A stretch of 64,000 bases of DNA, taken from assembly GCF_024305035.1 (NCBI RefSeq), contig NZ_JAMWZB010000003.1, positions 144,343 to 208,342 on the forward strand. The letters run 5' to 3'. The notes beneath the pieces were generated by a model. The model was not told the DNA's origin, ran no database searches, and saw only the letters and a program-made list of their open reading frames with translations. The position numbers and the translations under genes were made by a program. Below are positions 1-9,344 of this stretch, one piece after another (position 1 is the stretch's first letter; each line of letters opens with the position of its first letter). Source of the stretch: Algoriphagus sp. (GTDB lineage Bacteria > Bacteroidota > Bacteroidia > Cytophagales > Cyclobacteriaceae).

Positions 1-851
1 ACTTCTGCTCCAGGTTTGTCAAATAGAATTCTCCAAACTTCTTTCAGACTCTTGGCTTTAGTCAAGTCCCTGACGATATCCCGCCATTCATGAAAAACCA
101 GATATACTGGATTGTAGGAGGTCACCGGTTTAGTAATGCCATAATTTGGTCGCTCTCCCTCCGGCATAAATGTACCAAACATCCGATCCCAAATAATAAA
201 GGTGGAACCATAATTTTTGTCCAAATAATGTGCGTCGCTGGCATGATGTACCCGGTGATGTGATGGGGTGGTAAAAATGTATTCGATCACAGGATGAAGC
301 TTGGTAATGTATTCTGTATGGATCCAAAATTGGTATAAAACTGCAATCTGATGACAGATAAAAAACACAAATGGATCAAATCCCATAAACATTACAGGGA
401 AGAAGAAAATGATCTTGATGTGCTGTGTCCAGCCTAGTCGAAAGGAAACTGAGAAGTTGTACTTGGCTGAATTGTGATGTGTAATATGGGTTGCCCACCA
501 AAATCGCTGCTCATGAGCGATGCGGTGTGCCCAATAGCGTGCAAAGTCAATGGCTATGAAACAAAGAACAAAAGACCACCAAGTGGCCGGAATCGTAAAG
601 GGTGAAATATTGTAGAAAAATAAGGCTGCTCCAAATATGATCAATTTAATGAGGGCACTGATGCCCACATTGACAAAACCAATGGTGGCTGCAGCAAAGA
701 AATCTTTGGCATCGTAAGTATCCTTTTTTTGGTACCAACTGATACCCCATTCAATGAATACCAACAAAAACATAATTGGGGCGGCCCAAAGAATAAGGTT
801 TGGCCAGGATTCCAGGTTTAAATCTTCTAGGCTTAAAGGCTTTTTGTCCAT
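1..851 (-). CDS. Sterol desaturase / fatty acid hydroxylase family protein (3' end off the window)
   Basis: The ORF track omits this frame because it has no stop inside the window. I read it by reverse-complementing from an ATG at 849-851, which begins MDKKPLSLEDLN. It is an integral membrane protein with several hydrophobic segments. The histidine boxes of the fatty acid hydroxylase/sterol desaturase superfamily are visible: HRIAHE, then HITHHN, then HRVHH. In this family they hold a di-iron centre that hydroxylates or desaturates lipids at the membrane. About 283 codons are present and the C-terminus is missing. The substrate (carotenoid, hopanoid or fatty acid) cannot be told. It is separated from secG by a terminator and so probably has its own promoter. 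Confidence 0.88.
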   Translation of the reverse strand, partial: MDKKPLSLEDLNLESWPNLILWAAPIMFLLVFIEWGISWYQKKDTYDAKDFFAAATIGFVNVGISALIKLIIFGAALFFYNISPFTIPATWWSFVLCFIAIDFARYWAHRIAHEQRFWWATHITHHNSAKYNFSVSFRLGWTQHIKIIFFFPVMFMGFDPFVFFICHQIAVLYQFWIHTEYITKLHPVIEYIFTTPSHHRVHHASDAHYLDKNYGSTFIIWDRMFGTFMPEGERPNYGITKPVTSYNPVYLVFHEWRDIVRDLTKAKSLKEVWRILFDKPGAE

Positions 852-943
852 AAAATTTTAGTTGATTGCTTGGTTGTTTTCAATTACTTTTAACTAGAAC
901 GTAGATCGTTTCCTTTGTAATCTACCTATCCTCCTAAAATAAA

Positions 944-972
944 TAAAAAAGTCCGCCTGTCTAGGGCGGACT
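944..972 (-). terminator. Intrinsic terminator after secG
   Basis: On the minus strand, 8-bp perfect arms AGTCCGCC/GGCGGACT (950-957 and 965-972) enclose a short loop and run into a T tract. The hairpin lies just past the secG stop and ends the secG-side transcription unit. Confidence 0.85.
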
Positions 973-1007
973 ACTATATTATTTATTTATTTTTCTTCAG
1001 CAATGAA

Positions 1008-1379
1008 TTATTCGTTTTCAGTGGTGTCCGGAATGACTGTTTCACTTTCTGGATCTGCCGGCAACATTCCCTCTTCTTGATTTTCACCAAAAGCAGGGGC
1101 CACTACTTGTTGTTTGGCACTTTCGATATTTGGTGAAGAAAATTGATTGGGTTGACTGTTGGTGTAAAACGCAGAAGAAACCAAGGAAAGCACCAAAATA
1201 GATACCGCTAAAACCCAGGTAGCTTTTTCCAGCACATTTCCGGTACGAGTAACACCCATGATTTGAGAGGCACTTCCGCCAAATGCAGCACCCACTCCTC
1301 CTTTGGAGTTTTGTCCTAAAATCACCAATATAAGCAATACGGCAAGAACTAAAATGATGCTGATTAATAGAGTAAACAT
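1008..1379 (-). CDS. secG: Preprotein translocase subunit SecG
   Basis: The 123-residue protein opens with a hydrophobic segment (LLISIILVLAVLLILVILGQN), then the conserved SecG stretch GGVGAAFGGSASQIMG, then a second membrane segment. This is the normal SecG hairpin topology. The acidic, glutamate-rich tail after about residue 75 is typical of Bacteroidota SecG. SecG helps SecYEG export proteins across the inner membrane. It lies 4 bp downstream of the TPR-like gene, so it is probably the last gene of a unit that runs from the miaB side, and a strong terminator follows. Confidence 0.93.
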   Translation of the reverse strand: MFTLLISIILVLAVLLILVILGQNSKGGVGAAFGGSASQIMGVTRTGNVLEKATWVLAVSILVLSLVSSAFYTNSQPNQFSSPNIESAKQQVVAPAFGENQEEGMLPADPESETVIPDTTENE

Positions 1380-1383
1380 ACTG

Positions 1384-2136
1384 TTATTTATTAGAATTTT
1401 TCAGATTTTCAATCAAGTCCGCAAAGTAAGCCCTTTTATCTGGAAACTTCAAACCCAATTTTTTATATATTTCTATCGCTTTGGAGGTTTTTCCCTGCTT
1501 GAGTAGCAAATGTGCCAAAGATTCTGAGATTAGGTTATCGTTGATTTGAGTGCTGGATTCAGCTAGGTTCTCATTATTTTGATTGGCCTCAATTTCTTTA
1601 ATAGTGGCCAATTTGATTTCTTTTTTACTGAATGCTTTAATTAAGTCGATTTGTTCCTTTTTCTTATCATCCAGAATTTCTTTCTTTTCCTTCTTCTTAA
1701 TCGATTCGATCAGATCTTCTCCAGCTCCGGCTTTTCGGGTTCTTTTTTTCGGCTTTTCCTCCTGTGGGGCAGTTGTTTGGCTCAATTGTTCCCCCCTGAG
1801 GTTTTCACTCAGTTTGAGTAAGGATTGAGTTCTGGCGGCTGGATCTGGCTTGAAATTATTTTCTTCAGGTAAAAGATCTTCAGCATTTTTCGATTTCTGT
1901 ACTTTAAGCGGGGTTTCGATAAGGGTCTTTAAGTAGATCCGATCTGGACTAGTAATGGCCGCCATTCCTAAGCTCATCGGAAGTTCTCCATTTTTTTGGA
2001 ATTCATATCGCGCATGGAGAATGTGGGGGATATTGAAATAGGGAAAGTTTTCCTGGATTTTCTTCAATTGAAGAATTTCGGTTTTCCCGATGTCTGATTC
2101 CCGATTGAGGATGTCTTGAAATTGGCTAGCGTTCAC
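1384..2136 (-). CDS. Conserved hypothetical protein with C-terminal TPR-like repeat
   Basis: The 250-residue protein has no signal peptide. The N-terminal ~75 residues look like a small helical domain. The middle (about 125-180) is very lysine-rich with many charged repeats (KKRTRK, IKKKEKKE) and is likely disordered or coiled-coil. The last ~45 residues (LAHLLLKQGKTSKAIEIYKKL) match one tetratricopeptide-like helical pair. It sits between lptE and secG, a neighbourhood that I recall being conserved in Cytophagales and that suggests a link to envelope biogenesis. I do not recognise a function. Confidence 0.75.
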   Translation of the reverse strand: MNASQFQDILNRESDIGKTEILQLKKIQENFPYFNIPHILHARYEFQKNGELPMSLGMAAITSPDRIYLKTLIETPLKVQKSKNAEDLLPEENNFKPDPAARTQSLLKLSENLRGEQLSQTTAPQEEKPKKRTRKAGAGEDLIESIKKKEKKEILDDKKKEQIDLIKAFSKKEIKLATIKEIEANQNNENLAESSTQINDNLISESLAHLLLKQGKTSKAIEIYKKLGLKFPDKRAYFADLIENLKNSNK

Positions 2137-2165
2137 AGTCTGTAGTTTGGGATTAAGATAGGAAA

Positions 2166-2705
2166 TTACCAGTTGGCAACAGTGGCCGTGAAGATGTCTT
2201 GAAGGATTTGATCGAAAATTTCGTCAATCAGTCGATTTTCTTCATCGAGAAGTGTGGTAGTACGAGGGTCATAATCACTAAAAAAGGAAAAGGTTTTAGT
2301 CAGGTTCTCTTCCTCATTACTTAAATTAATGTATTCAACTTCAATGCCTATGGTCAAACGCATTTGTCCTGCGCGGTCCGGTTGATTCGGATTCCCACTG
2401 GACACGGCCGCTTGAGGAGTTAAAGCATAACGCTTTATCGCCCCGGAAAATTGTAAATCACCATTGGTACGAATCAATTCCAACTGTGTATTTCGCTGAT
2501 AAAATTCTTTAAGTTCTTCGGTAAATCGCTGTTCAATATTAGCTGGGCCGGCCCCGGAATCATTAAAAAAATTGGCTACTGAAAAAGTACTCACCAAATC
2601 GTAATTGATATTTGTTCCCGTAAAGCTATAGCTGACTGAACAACCTGAAAAGGCTAAAAGAATCAACCCAAGTGGAAAAAATAACAGTTTATTGATCGAT
2701 TTCAT
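2166..2705 (-). CDS. lptE: LptE-family lipoprotein (LPS assembly)
   Basis: The start is moved from the track's 2762 to the ATG at 2703-2705 because [10 protein letters not shown] begins a clear lipoprotein signal ending in the lipobox LAFSGC. That gives 179 residues. After the cysteine come SVSYSFTGTNINYD and NIEQRFTEELKEFYQRNT, typical of Bacteroidota LptE-like proteins. LptE plugs the LptD barrel in the outer membrane for LPS insertion. The start lies inside the 3' end of the sigma-54 activator gene (17-bp overlap), so translation is likely coupled. LptD is not in the window. Confidence 0.82.
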   Translation of the reverse strand: MKSINKLLFFPLGLILLAFSGCSVSYSFTGTNINYDLVSTFSVANFFNDSGAGPANIEQRFTEELKEFYQRNTQLELIRTNGDLQFSGAIKRYALTPQAAVSSGNPNQPDRAGQMRLTIGIEVEYINLSNEEENLTKTFSFFSDYDPRTTTLLDEENRLIDEIFDQILQDIFTATVANW

Positions 2706-3981
2706 ATTGTTTGATTTTTCGATAAAGGGTGCGTTCTGAAATACCCAAATCGCTGGCAGCATATTTACGTTTATTGTTATGCTTTCGTAGTGCTTTTAGG
2801 ATCATTTCTTTTTCTTTCTTCTCTAAAGAAAGCGAATTATCATCTTCTTCGTGAATAATATCCTCGATTACTTCCTCTTCATACTCATCGGATCCTTGAT
2901 TGGAGGGCTTTTGAGACTCTAGCACCAAAGGCATGTAACTTGGATTACTGTCTTGTGATTCAGTTGGGGCCAAATTACTGTCCATGTCTTCGAAAAGCTC
3001 ACTGTGCTTTTGAATTATGCTCTGATTTAGCCCCCCACTTTTATAAGATTCCAACACCAGTTTTTTGAGCTCATTCATGTCCTTTTTCATATCAAAAAGA
3101 ACCTTGTATAAAATGTCCCGCTCAGAAAAATCCATGGTTTCCGAAGAGGTATTATTTCCCCCTGTCAAGGCAACTGGAAGCCGGGAATTGTCTGCCGGAA
3201 GGTATCGGGAAAGTGTTTGGCCATCCACTTCTCGTTCTTCTTCCAAAAGCGAAATTTGCTCGGCTAGATTTTTAAGCTGTCTGATATTTCCTGGAAAAGG
3301 ATAGCGCATCAAAACCGACTGGGCCTCTGGAGTCAAACTGATGGGTTTAACATGATATTTCTCTGAAAAATCAGAGGTGAATTTTCGGAAAAGGAGGACC
3401 ATATCCTCTCCTCTTTCCCGTAAGGGAGGTACAAAAATCGGAACGGTATTCAACCGGTAATAAAGATCTTCCCGAAATTTACCTTTCTCTACTGCCTTGA
3501 TCAAGTTGACATTAGTGGCCGTAATGACTCGAACATTTGTTTTTTGGACTTTAGAAGAACCTACCTTGATGAATTCACCATTTTCGAGAACTCGAAGTAA
3601 GCGGGCTTGGGTTCCTAAAGGCATTTCTCCGATTTCATCCAAAAAAATGGATCCTCCGTCAGTTACCTCAAAATAGCCTTTTCGGGCTTCATGAGCGCCG
3701 GTGAATGAGCCTTTTTCGTGTCCAAAGAGCTCAGAATCAATGGTGCCTTCAGGAATTGCCCCACAGTTAATGGCAATGAATTTTCCGTGCTTTCGAAGGG
3801 ATAGGGAATGGATAATTTTTGAAAAACTCTCTTTTCCACTTCCGCTTTCTCCAGTGATTAGAACCGTCATATCGGTGGGGGAAGCCTGCATGGCAACTTG
3901 AATGGCATGATTTAACAAAGGACTGTTTCCGATTATTCCAAATCGCTGTTTGACACTTTGTATTTCCTGTGGGCTAATCAT
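2689..3981 (-). CDS. Sigma-54-dependent transcriptional activator (AAA+/Fis)
   Basis: The 430-residue protein has almost no N-terminal domain. The AAA+ module starts near residue 14 with Walker A GESGSGKE, the sigma-54 contact loop GSFTGA (a GAFTGA variant) and Walker B IFLDEIGE. It ends with a Fis-type helix-turn-helix ([18 protein letters not shown]). Between the ATPase and the HTH are ~140 acidic, probably flexible residues ([14 protein letters not shown]). It should remodel sigma-54 RNA polymerase. With no receiver, GAF or PAS domain, activity may be set by level or by a partner. It overlaps miaB by 4 bp and lptE by 17 bp, forming one translationally coupled operon. Confidence 0.9.
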   Translation of the reverse strand: MISPQEIQSVKQRFGIIGNSPLLNHAIQVAMQASPTDMTVLITGESGSGKESFSKIIHSLSLRKHGKFIAINCGAIPEGTIDSELFGHEKGSFTGAHEARKGYFEVTDGGSIFLDEIGEMPLGTQARLLRVLENGEFIKVGSSKVQKTNVRVITATNVNLIKAVEKGKFREDLYYRLNTVPIFVPPLRERGEDMVLLFRKFTSDFSEKYHVKPISLTPEAQSVLMRYPFPGNIRQLKNLAEQISLLEEEREVDGQTLSRYLPADNSRLPVALTGGNNTSSETMDFSERDILYKVLFDMKKDMNELKKLVLESYKSGGLNQSIIQKHSELFEDMDSNLAPTESQDSNPSYMPLVLESQKPSNQGSDEYEEEVIEDIIHEEDDNSLSLEKKEKEMILKALRKHNNKRKYAASDLGISERTLYRKIKQYEIDQ

Positions 3982-5456
3982 GCTAAAGCAGGGTTGATTT
4001 CCAATACCTCTCCGAATAGGGTAGCAGGAGAACAGTCCGTGATTTTCACGGTCACGTAGTCCCCAAGCTTCAGCCCTTCTGCCGAAACGATGACCACCTT
4101 ATTGGCTGAATTTCTGCCTTTCAATTCTTCTTTGGATTTTTTGGATGTACCCTCGATGAGAATTAATTGTTCTTTGCCAATATCCAGCTTGTTTCGCTCC
4201 AGGGAAAGTTGATTTTGTTTTTCGATGATCTCGGCCAAACGTCTTTTTTTGACTTCCAGGGGGATATCATCTTCGTATTTTTTAGCAGCTAAAGTTCCGG
4301 GACGCTCAGAATAGAAGAACATGTAGGAAAAGTCATATTTGACTAAATCCATCATAGTCAGCGTATCCTGATGTTCCTCTTCGGTCTCGGTACAGAACCC
4401 GGCAATCATATCCGAAGAAATTCCGCATTCCTCTCCCAAAATCTCACGAATTGCCTTCACTCGATTGAGATACCATTCCCGATCGTAGGTGCGGTTCATG
4501 AGTTCGAGTACACGGCTGTTTCCTGACTGGACCGGAAGGTGGATGTATTTGCAGATGTTATCGTACGTTTTCATGGTATACAGTACTTCATCTGTAATGT
4601 CTTTGGGGTGTGAAGTCGAAAATCGAACGCGCAACAAAGGGCTGATTTTGGCGACTAGTTCCAACAAGTTGGCAAAATTGACTACTGTGGTGACTTCACC
4701 TTCTTTTTTATTGAGCCGAGCTTTGTTATTTTCTTCGGGTGACCATTTGTAGGAATCTACGTTTTGACCCAGAAGTGTGACTTCTCGATAACCTCTGTTG
4801 AAAAGGTCTTGAGCCTCGGCTACGATGGAATGCGGGTCCCGGCTTCTTTCCCGGCCACGGGTAAATGGCACCACGCAGAAAGAACACATATTGTCGCAAC
4901 CTCGCATGATGGAAATAAAGGCTGTAACCCCGTTGGAATTTAATCTTACCGGAGCGATATCGGCATAGGTTTCTTCTCGTGAAAGAAAGGTATTGACTCC
5001 TTTTCTGCCATCTTCGGCGCCATTGACCAGGTTAGGAAGATCACGGTAAGCATCGGGTCCGACCACGACATCTACAATTTTCTCTTCCTCAAGAAGCTTA
5101 TCTTTCAATCGCTCAGCCATACAACCCAGGACACCGATGGTCATTTCAGGCTTGTGCTTTTTGACTGCATTAAAGTGATTCAGTCGGTTTCGAACAGTTT
5201 GTTCTGCTTTTTCTCGTATCGAGCAAGTATTGAGAAATACCACGTCTGCCTGCTGAAAATCCGAGGTGGTATCATAGCCGTTTTTCTTCATGATCGAGGC
5301 GACGATTTCCGAATCCGAAAAATTCATCTGACAGCCATAGCTTTCAATGTATATTTTTTTGGATTTGCCGGTATTTTCTTCCACGGTGGTTTTATAATCC
5401 ACTGCCTGAGCCTCTTCTCCGGTGAGTATATCTATATCTTTTATTAGGTTGTTCAT
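3978..5456 (-). CDS. miaB: tRNA-2-methylthio-N6-dimethylallyladenosine synthase MiaB
   Basis: The 492-residue enzyme has the three expected parts. The N-terminal methylthiotransferase domain begins [13 protein letters not shown] with cysteines for the auxiliary cluster. The radical-SAM core has the CxxxCxxC motif in [21 protein letters not shown]-terminal TRAM domain ([17 protein letters not shown]) follows. It adds the 2-methylthio group to i6A37 of tRNAs reading UNN codons. The upstream gap has a -7-like element and a 68-bp spacer from dinB, so miaB probably starts its own transcript and leads the operon with the sigma-54 activator and lptE. Confidence 0.95.
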   Translation of the reverse strand: MNNLIKDIDILTGEEAQAVDYKTTVEENTGKSKKIYIESYGCQMNFSDSEIVASIMKKNGYDTTSDFQQADVVFLNTCSIREKAEQTVRNRLNHFNAVKKHKPEMTIGVLGCMAERLKDKLLEEEKIVDVVVGPDAYRDLPNLVNGAEDGRKGVNTFLSREETYADIAPVRLNSNGVTAFISIMRGCDNMCSFCVVPFTRGRERSRDPHSIVAEAQDLFNRGYREVTLLGQNVDSYKWSPEENNKARLNKKEGEVTTVVNFANLLELVAKISPLLRVRFSTSHPKDITDEVLYTMKTYDNICKYIHLPVQSGNSRVLELMNRTYDREWYLNRVKAIREILGEECGISSDMIAGFCTETEEEHQDTLTMMDLVKYDFSYMFFYSERPGTLAAKKYEDDIPLEVKKRRLAEIIEKQNQLSLERNKLDIGKEQLILIEGTSKKSKEELKGRNSANKVVIVSAEGLKLGDYVTVKITDCSPATLFGEVLEINPALA

Positions 5457-5478
5457 TCAAGCTAAAATTATCGAGATG

Positions 5479-5486
5479 CAAAATTA
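5479..5486 (-). promoter_or_regulatory. Candidate -7 element for miaB
   Basis: The minus strand reads TAATTTTG, a full match to the Bacteroidota -7 consensus TAnnTTTG, about 23 bp before the miaB ATG. I find no good -33 TTTG at 19-bp spacing, so the support is partial. Confidence 0.35.
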
Positions 5487-5524
5487 CTAAAAATCGGACA
5501 AAATGGCAGGGATAAGTCTGTTAT

Positions 5525-6625
5525 TTATTCTGAAAAAGGAATCCTCAATTGCTCCCCAAAATGAGCCTGTTCTTCGATTATATTTAGGTTGGAAAGGCCC
5601 AAGCCCAATAGGCGGACAGGTTTGGGGATCTCTTCTTGTCTGAGTAACTCGATCCCAACTTGCCAAATCTGATCTGCATCGGGATATTGCTCCAGGGTTT
5701 TACTCCGAGTTTGAAGGGTAAAGTCTGCGTATTTCAATTTCAAGGTTACGGTTCGGCCTTTGATCCCACTTTTTTCGATTCTTCGGATTACTTCTTCAAA
5801 AATAGGGTGGAGGCTTTTTTCCATTTCTGCCAAGGTGATTAAATCTTTTTCAAAGGTATTTTCCGCACTGAGGCTTTTTCTGACCCGATGAGGTTGTACT
5901 TCAGAAAGGTGGATTCCCCGGACAATATTAAAATAATGAAGGCCGGATTTTCCAAACTTTTTGGTTAGGAACTGAAGGGAAAATTCTTTTAAATCTTTTC
6001 CGGTATGTATCCCGAGATTTTGCATTTTTTCAGCTGTCACTTTTCCGATCCCGAAGAATTTTCCGATCGGAAGTTTTTCTAAAAAAGCCTCAGCTTCCTC
6101 AGGTAGAATTACGGCCTGGCCATTCGGTTTATTGAGATCAGAGGCAGTTTTGGCGAGAAACTTATTATAGCTAACCCCTGCCGAGGCATTTAGTCCGGTT
6201 TTTTCTTTGATTTTTTCTCGGATTTGACGGGCAATCAAAATGGCGGATTTCAGGCCCATTTTATTTTCAGTCACGTCCAGAAAAGCCTCATCCAGGGAAA
6301 GCGGCTCTACCAAATCGGTGTATTGGTAAAAAATTTCTCGGATTTGAGCGGAAATTTCCTTGTATCGATCAAATCGGGGTCTGGCAAAAATCAGTTGGGG
6401 GCATTTCCGTGCAGCGAGCACAGAGGACATGGCTGAGTGAATGCCGAATTTACGAGCTTCATAGCTGGCCGCTGCCACTACACCTCTGGCCTCATTTCCG
6501 CCAACCACCACTGGTTTTCCTCTCCATTCTGGATAATCAAGCTGTTCTACCGAGGCGTAAAATGCATCCATATCCACATGGATGATTTTTCGGATTTCTG
6601 GGGTCTCTTCAATTGATTTCTCCAC
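5525..6625 (-). CDS. dinB: DNA polymerase IV (Y-family translesion polymerase)
   Basis: The 366-residue protein has the Y-family palm motifs HVDMDAFYASVEQ near residue 18 and SLDEAFLDVT near 105, which hold the catalytic acidic residues. It also has the helix-hairpin-helix region (FFGIGKVTAEKMQNLGI) and a little-finger domain. It performs error-prone synthesis past lesions. The C-terminus has no obvious extended beta-clamp motif beyond the final LRIPF, which resembles one. Its first 17 bp overlap the end of pabB, so both are likely co-transcribed. Confidence 0.94.
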   Translation of the reverse strand: MEKSIEETPEIRKIIHVDMDAFYASVEQLDYPEWRGKPVVVGGNEARGVVAAASYEARKFGIHSAMSSVLAARKCPQLIFARPRFDRYKEISAQIREIFYQYTDLVEPLSLDEAFLDVTENKMGLKSAILIARQIREKIKEKTGLNASAGVSYNKFLAKTASDLNKPNGQAVILPEEAEAFLEKLPIGKFFGIGKVTAEKMQNLGIHTGKDLKEFSLQFLTKKFGKSGLHYFNIVRGIHLSEVQPHRVRKSLSAENTFEKDLITLAEMEKSLHPIFEEVIRRIEKSGIKGRTVTLKLKYADFTLQTRSKTLEQYPDADQIWQVGIELLRQEEIPKPVRLLGLGLSNLNIIEEQAHFGEQLRIPFSE

Positions 6626-7850
6626 GGAGTGTTTTGAAAATAGCTTCGGCTTTTAGCAGGCATTCCTGGTATTCGGATTCTGCATCTGCATCGATAGTGA
6701 TCGCACTGCCCACTCCAAAATACAGTTTTTTTACCGCTAAATCGCAGATGATGCTGCGAATAATGACCGAAAAGTCAAAATTTCCATTGGGCTCTACATA
6801 ACCCAAGGCACCAGAAAACCAACCTCTTTTAAAAGATTCTTGTTCGTCAATAATCTCCATGGTTTTAATTTTTGGAGCCCCGGTCATACTTCCCATAGGG
6901 AATGTAGCTTCGATGATGTCTTTGAATGCCAGTTTGGGTTTCAGTTCCGAGGAAACAGTACTGATCATTTGAAATACTTTTGGAAAGGAATATATTCCAA
7001 AGAGCTCAGGAACTTGAACAGATCCGGTTTGGGAAACTTTGGATAAATCATTTCGCATCAAATCGGTAATCATCAGGTTTTCGGCTTGCTCTTTTTCAGA
7101 GCTTCTCAATTTTTCCCGATTTTGCTGGTCGAGGGTTGGATCCGAGTTTCTTCTTGCTGTTCCTTTGATGGGTTGGGCGATAAGTTGGGGGCCGATTTTT
7201 TTTAAAAAGCGTTCAGGTGAAGCAGAAACTACAAATTTTGAATTGGCTTTTACCAGGGCAGAGAAAGGCATGGGTGAAATCGAATTCAAATCCAAATACG
7301 CCTGAATAGGGTCAAAATACTCAAATATTCCCACAAATGCCTGACAGAAATTCAACTCGTAGGTATTGCCTTCAATGATTTCTTCTTGGATTTTTGCAAA
7401 TCGTTTTAGGTAAGTCTCCTGATCTAATTGGGGTAAAAAAGAGACGACATTTTTCTGCTTAATCTCAGGTTCCTTTTCCCAAATCCAATCTGGAATAGGT
7501 TGATTGGATTGAATTTGATTCTGTTCTAAGACCAATTCAAGTTCGGCTTCAAAAAAGCTTAAATCGGGTAAGGGAAAAAATTCTGGATTGTTGGATTTGA
7601 GTTTTTCGATGTGGTTCTTGAAATCATAGGAAATTATCCCGGCAATAGTTCTGCTGAAATTACCCCAAATTTCGCGCTGGGGTATCTCCCGGTTTCCAGC
7701 TAAAAGCTGCGTTCGGAAACTTCCCATCGGATAATCATAGGTATTTCCATCACTCCAGAAAAAATGACTATAGGTTTGATTAACCCAGTGAAGAAGATTG
7801 GTTTTCCAGCCAGAAGTCAGGGGGTGGTAGGTGTACCGGGAAATTTCCAT
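6609..7850 (-). CDS. pabB: Aminodeoxychorismate synthase component I
   Basis: The 413-residue chorismate-binding enzyme shows KGTARR, the motif ITDLMRNDLSKV and the C-terminal GSMTGAPKIKTMEIIDE, all typical of PabB/TrpE. Length, lack of the TrpE N-terminal feedback features and lack of neighbouring trp genes favour PabB, which makes 4-amino-4-deoxychorismate for folate. No PabA amidotransferase or PabC lyase lies nearby. It overlaps dinB by 17 bp. The start at 7850 is very close to a -7-like element, suggesting a very short or absent leader. Confidence 0.87.
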   Translation of the reverse strand: MEISRYTYHPLTSGWKTNLLHWVNQTYSHFFWSDGNTYDYPMGSFRTQLLAGNREIPQREIWGNFSRTIAGIISYDFKNHIEKLKSNNPEFFPLPDLSFFEAELELVLEQNQIQSNQPIPDWIWEKEPEIKQKNVVSFLPQLDQETYLKRFAKIQEEIIEGNTYELNFCQAFVGIFEYFDPIQAYLDLNSISPMPFSALVKANSKFVVSASPERFLKKIGPQLIAQPIKGTARRNSDPTLDQQNREKLRSSEKEQAENLMITDLMRNDLSKVSQTGSVQVPELFGIYSFPKVFQMISTVSSELKPKLAFKDIIEATFPMGSMTGAPKIKTMEIIDEQESFKRGWFSGALGYVEPNGNFDFSVIIRSIICDLAVKKLYFGVGSAITIDADAESEYQECLLKAEAIFKTLRGEIN

Positions 7851-7855
7851 GAGTG

Positions 7856-7863
7856 CAAAAATA
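7856..7863 (-). promoter_or_regulatory. Candidate -7 element for pabB
   Basis: The minus strand reads TATTTTTG (TAnnTTTG) and ends 6 bp before the pabB ATG. It lies directly after the yceI terminator. If used, the transcript would start at or near the start codon. Confidence 0.35.
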
Positions 7864-7864
7864 A

Positions 7865-7892
7865 AAAGAGGAATCCGAATGAATTCCTCTTT
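7865..7892 (-). terminator. Intrinsic terminator after the YceI gene
   Basis: Perfect 10-bp arms AAAGAGGAAT/ATTCCTCTTT with an 8-nt loop, followed on the minus strand by a T-rich run. The hairpin stands 21 bp past the stop codon of the YceI gene. Confidence 0.8.
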
Positions 7893-7913
7893 CTAAATTA
7901 AGTTTGGAAATAC

Positions 7914-8636
7914 TTAGTTTGCTTTGACGTTGAGTTGTAAAGAAACGGTATTATAAATGAACTGATCTTTGGCTTTGTCTACCGCATCGGATTCGTCTCC
8001 GTAAGAAAGTCCCCAAGCAGTTCTGTCGATATTAAAACCTGCCATAGCTGTCACGGTGCCATCTTCGATACTTACTGTAGCAGGGAATTTGATGTTTTTA
8101 GTGGTTCCTCTCATGGTCAAATTTCCACTGATCCAATGCGTGGGTGCTTGAGGAGAAAGCTCACTGTCTGCAGCTGGGGTGTACTCAGTTTCAAATTCTT
8201 CTTTGTCAGCAATGACATCATCGGCGCTAAAAGGCTCTGCCCCCGTGATTTCGAAGGTTGCGGTAGGATGATTTGCCGCGTCGAAGAAATCGTCAGACTG
8301 CAAATGTCCCCAAAGTTTACCGTAATCTTCACTTCCTTCCTCTAGGTCTTCGATTTTTAGACCGGTGATGTCAAAAGTGAAGGTTCCACCTGTGATCTGG
8401 TCTCCCTCTACCGCTAAAGTTCCGGTTGTGGCTGGAATTTTTCCGAAGTGCTTCCCAGCAGGCTTATAGCCAGTCCATGCAATCGTAGTTGCCGCTGGAT
8501 CTAGGGTTAAGGTCACTCCTGTTGCTTCGGCTACCTCCTGTGCATCAGAAGTTTCTACTGTTTCGGTTGGCGCTCCACATGCAACTAGAAGAAGTGCTGA
8601 AGCCAAGAAAAGACCAGTTTGAGTGATCAATTTCAT
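7914..8636 (-). CDS. YceI-family lipid-binding lipoprotein
   Basis: The start is moved to the ATG at 8634-8636, giving 240 residues that begin MKLITQTGLFLASALLLVACG, a lipoprotein signal with lipobox LVAC. The mature part has the YceI lipocalin-like pattern: IAWTGYKPAGKHFGKI, GTFTFDITGL, DFFDAANHPTATFEITG, GNLTMRGTTKNIKFPATV and DRTAWGLSYG. Members bind isoprenoid-type ligands in a beta-barrel. It is a single gene with its own terminator and is probably anchored in a membrane facing the periplasm. The ligand is unknown. Confidence 0.9.
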   Translation of the reverse strand: MKLITQTGLFLASALLLVACGAPTETVETSDAQEVAEATGVTLTLDPAATTIAWTGYKPAGKHFGKIPATTGTLAVEGDQITGGTFTFDITGLKIEDLEEGSEDYGKLWGHLQSDDFFDAANHPTATFEITGAEPFSADDVIADKEEFETEYTPAADSELSPQAPTHWISGNLTMRGTTKNIKFPATVSIEDGTVTAMAGFNIDRTAWGLSYGDESDAVDKAKDQFIYNTVSLQLNVKAN

Positions 8637-8750
8637 AATTTGTTGTGATTTAGTTTCAATAATAGATGTATATACACGCAAACTGCTTTTTCAGAAAAAA
8701 GTTCAGGTAACTCAAAAAAAATATCAAATTTGTTTTCTAGACAAAGAACG

Positions 8751-9266
8751 ATGCAAAGTCCATTAATTATAGAAGTAAGAGGGAATAGACCCAAGCTGGG
8801 AGAAAACTGTTGGATCGCCCCCAATGCCACCCTGGTTGGAGATGTATCTCTGGGTAAAAACTGCACGGTTTGGTTCAATGCAGTGATTCGTGGGGATGTC
8901 CATGAAATTCGAATTGGAGAGGATACCAATATCCAAGATGGGGCGGTAATCCATTGTACCTATCAAAAAGCTGGAACCTACATTGGGAACCAAGTTTCGA
9001 TTGCACACAATGCTGTGGTCCATGGTTGTACGATTCATGACCGGGTATTGGTCGGCATGGGAGCAATTATTATGGATGGGGCTGTAGTAAATTCGGGTGC
9101 AGTCATTGCTGCAGGAGCGGTTGTGCTGTCTAACACCATTGTAGAGGCAGATTCTATTTATGCCGGAACCCCTGCAAAGCGAATAAAGGCTACGGGAAAG
9201 GAAATGGAAGAAGTCATTATTCGGACTGCCAAAAACTATCCAATGTATGCCGAATGGTTTAAATAG
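8751..9266 (+). CDS. Gamma-carbonic anhydrase family protein (left-handed beta helix)
   Basis: The start is set at the ATG at 8751 (MQSPLIIEVRGNRPKLG), giving 171 residues. Hexapeptide repeats such as NATLVGDVSLGKNCTVWFNAVIRGD and AVIHGC/GMGAIIMDGAVV form a left-handed beta helix. Zn-ligand histidines appear in AVIHC, SIAHNAVVHG and nearby. This matches the YrdA/PaaY/CaiE group of gamma carbonic anhydrases, often active as acyl-CoA-linked or cryptic hydratases. It is divergent from the YceI gene across a 114-bp gap. The true activity is uncertain. Confidence 0.9.
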   Translation: MQSPLIIEVRGNRPKLGENCWIAPNATLVGDVSLGKNCTVWFNAVIRGDVHEIRIGEDTNIQDGAVIHCTYQKAGTYIGNQVSIAHNAVVHGCTIHDRVLVGMGAIIMDGAVVNSGAVIAAGAVVLSNTIVEADSIYAGTPAKRIKATGKEMEEVIIRTAKNYPMYAEWFK

Positions 9267-9344
9267 GTGCGAAAATACCTTTCAATTTTTTTTCTAAACG
9301 ACTCACTTTCATTATTTTCGTTCATAACTTTTAAGCTGATTTTT

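Noticed and set aside
8117-8345. Track ORFs on both strands within the YceI gene.
   Set aside because: They lie inside a clear lipoprotein gene in other frames and carry no domain. They are shadows.
9267-9344. Track start of the membrane protein at a GTG adjoining the previous stop.
   Set aside because: The extra 26 residues are not supported by any ribosome binding site, and the ATG at 9345 begins a normal N-terminus.
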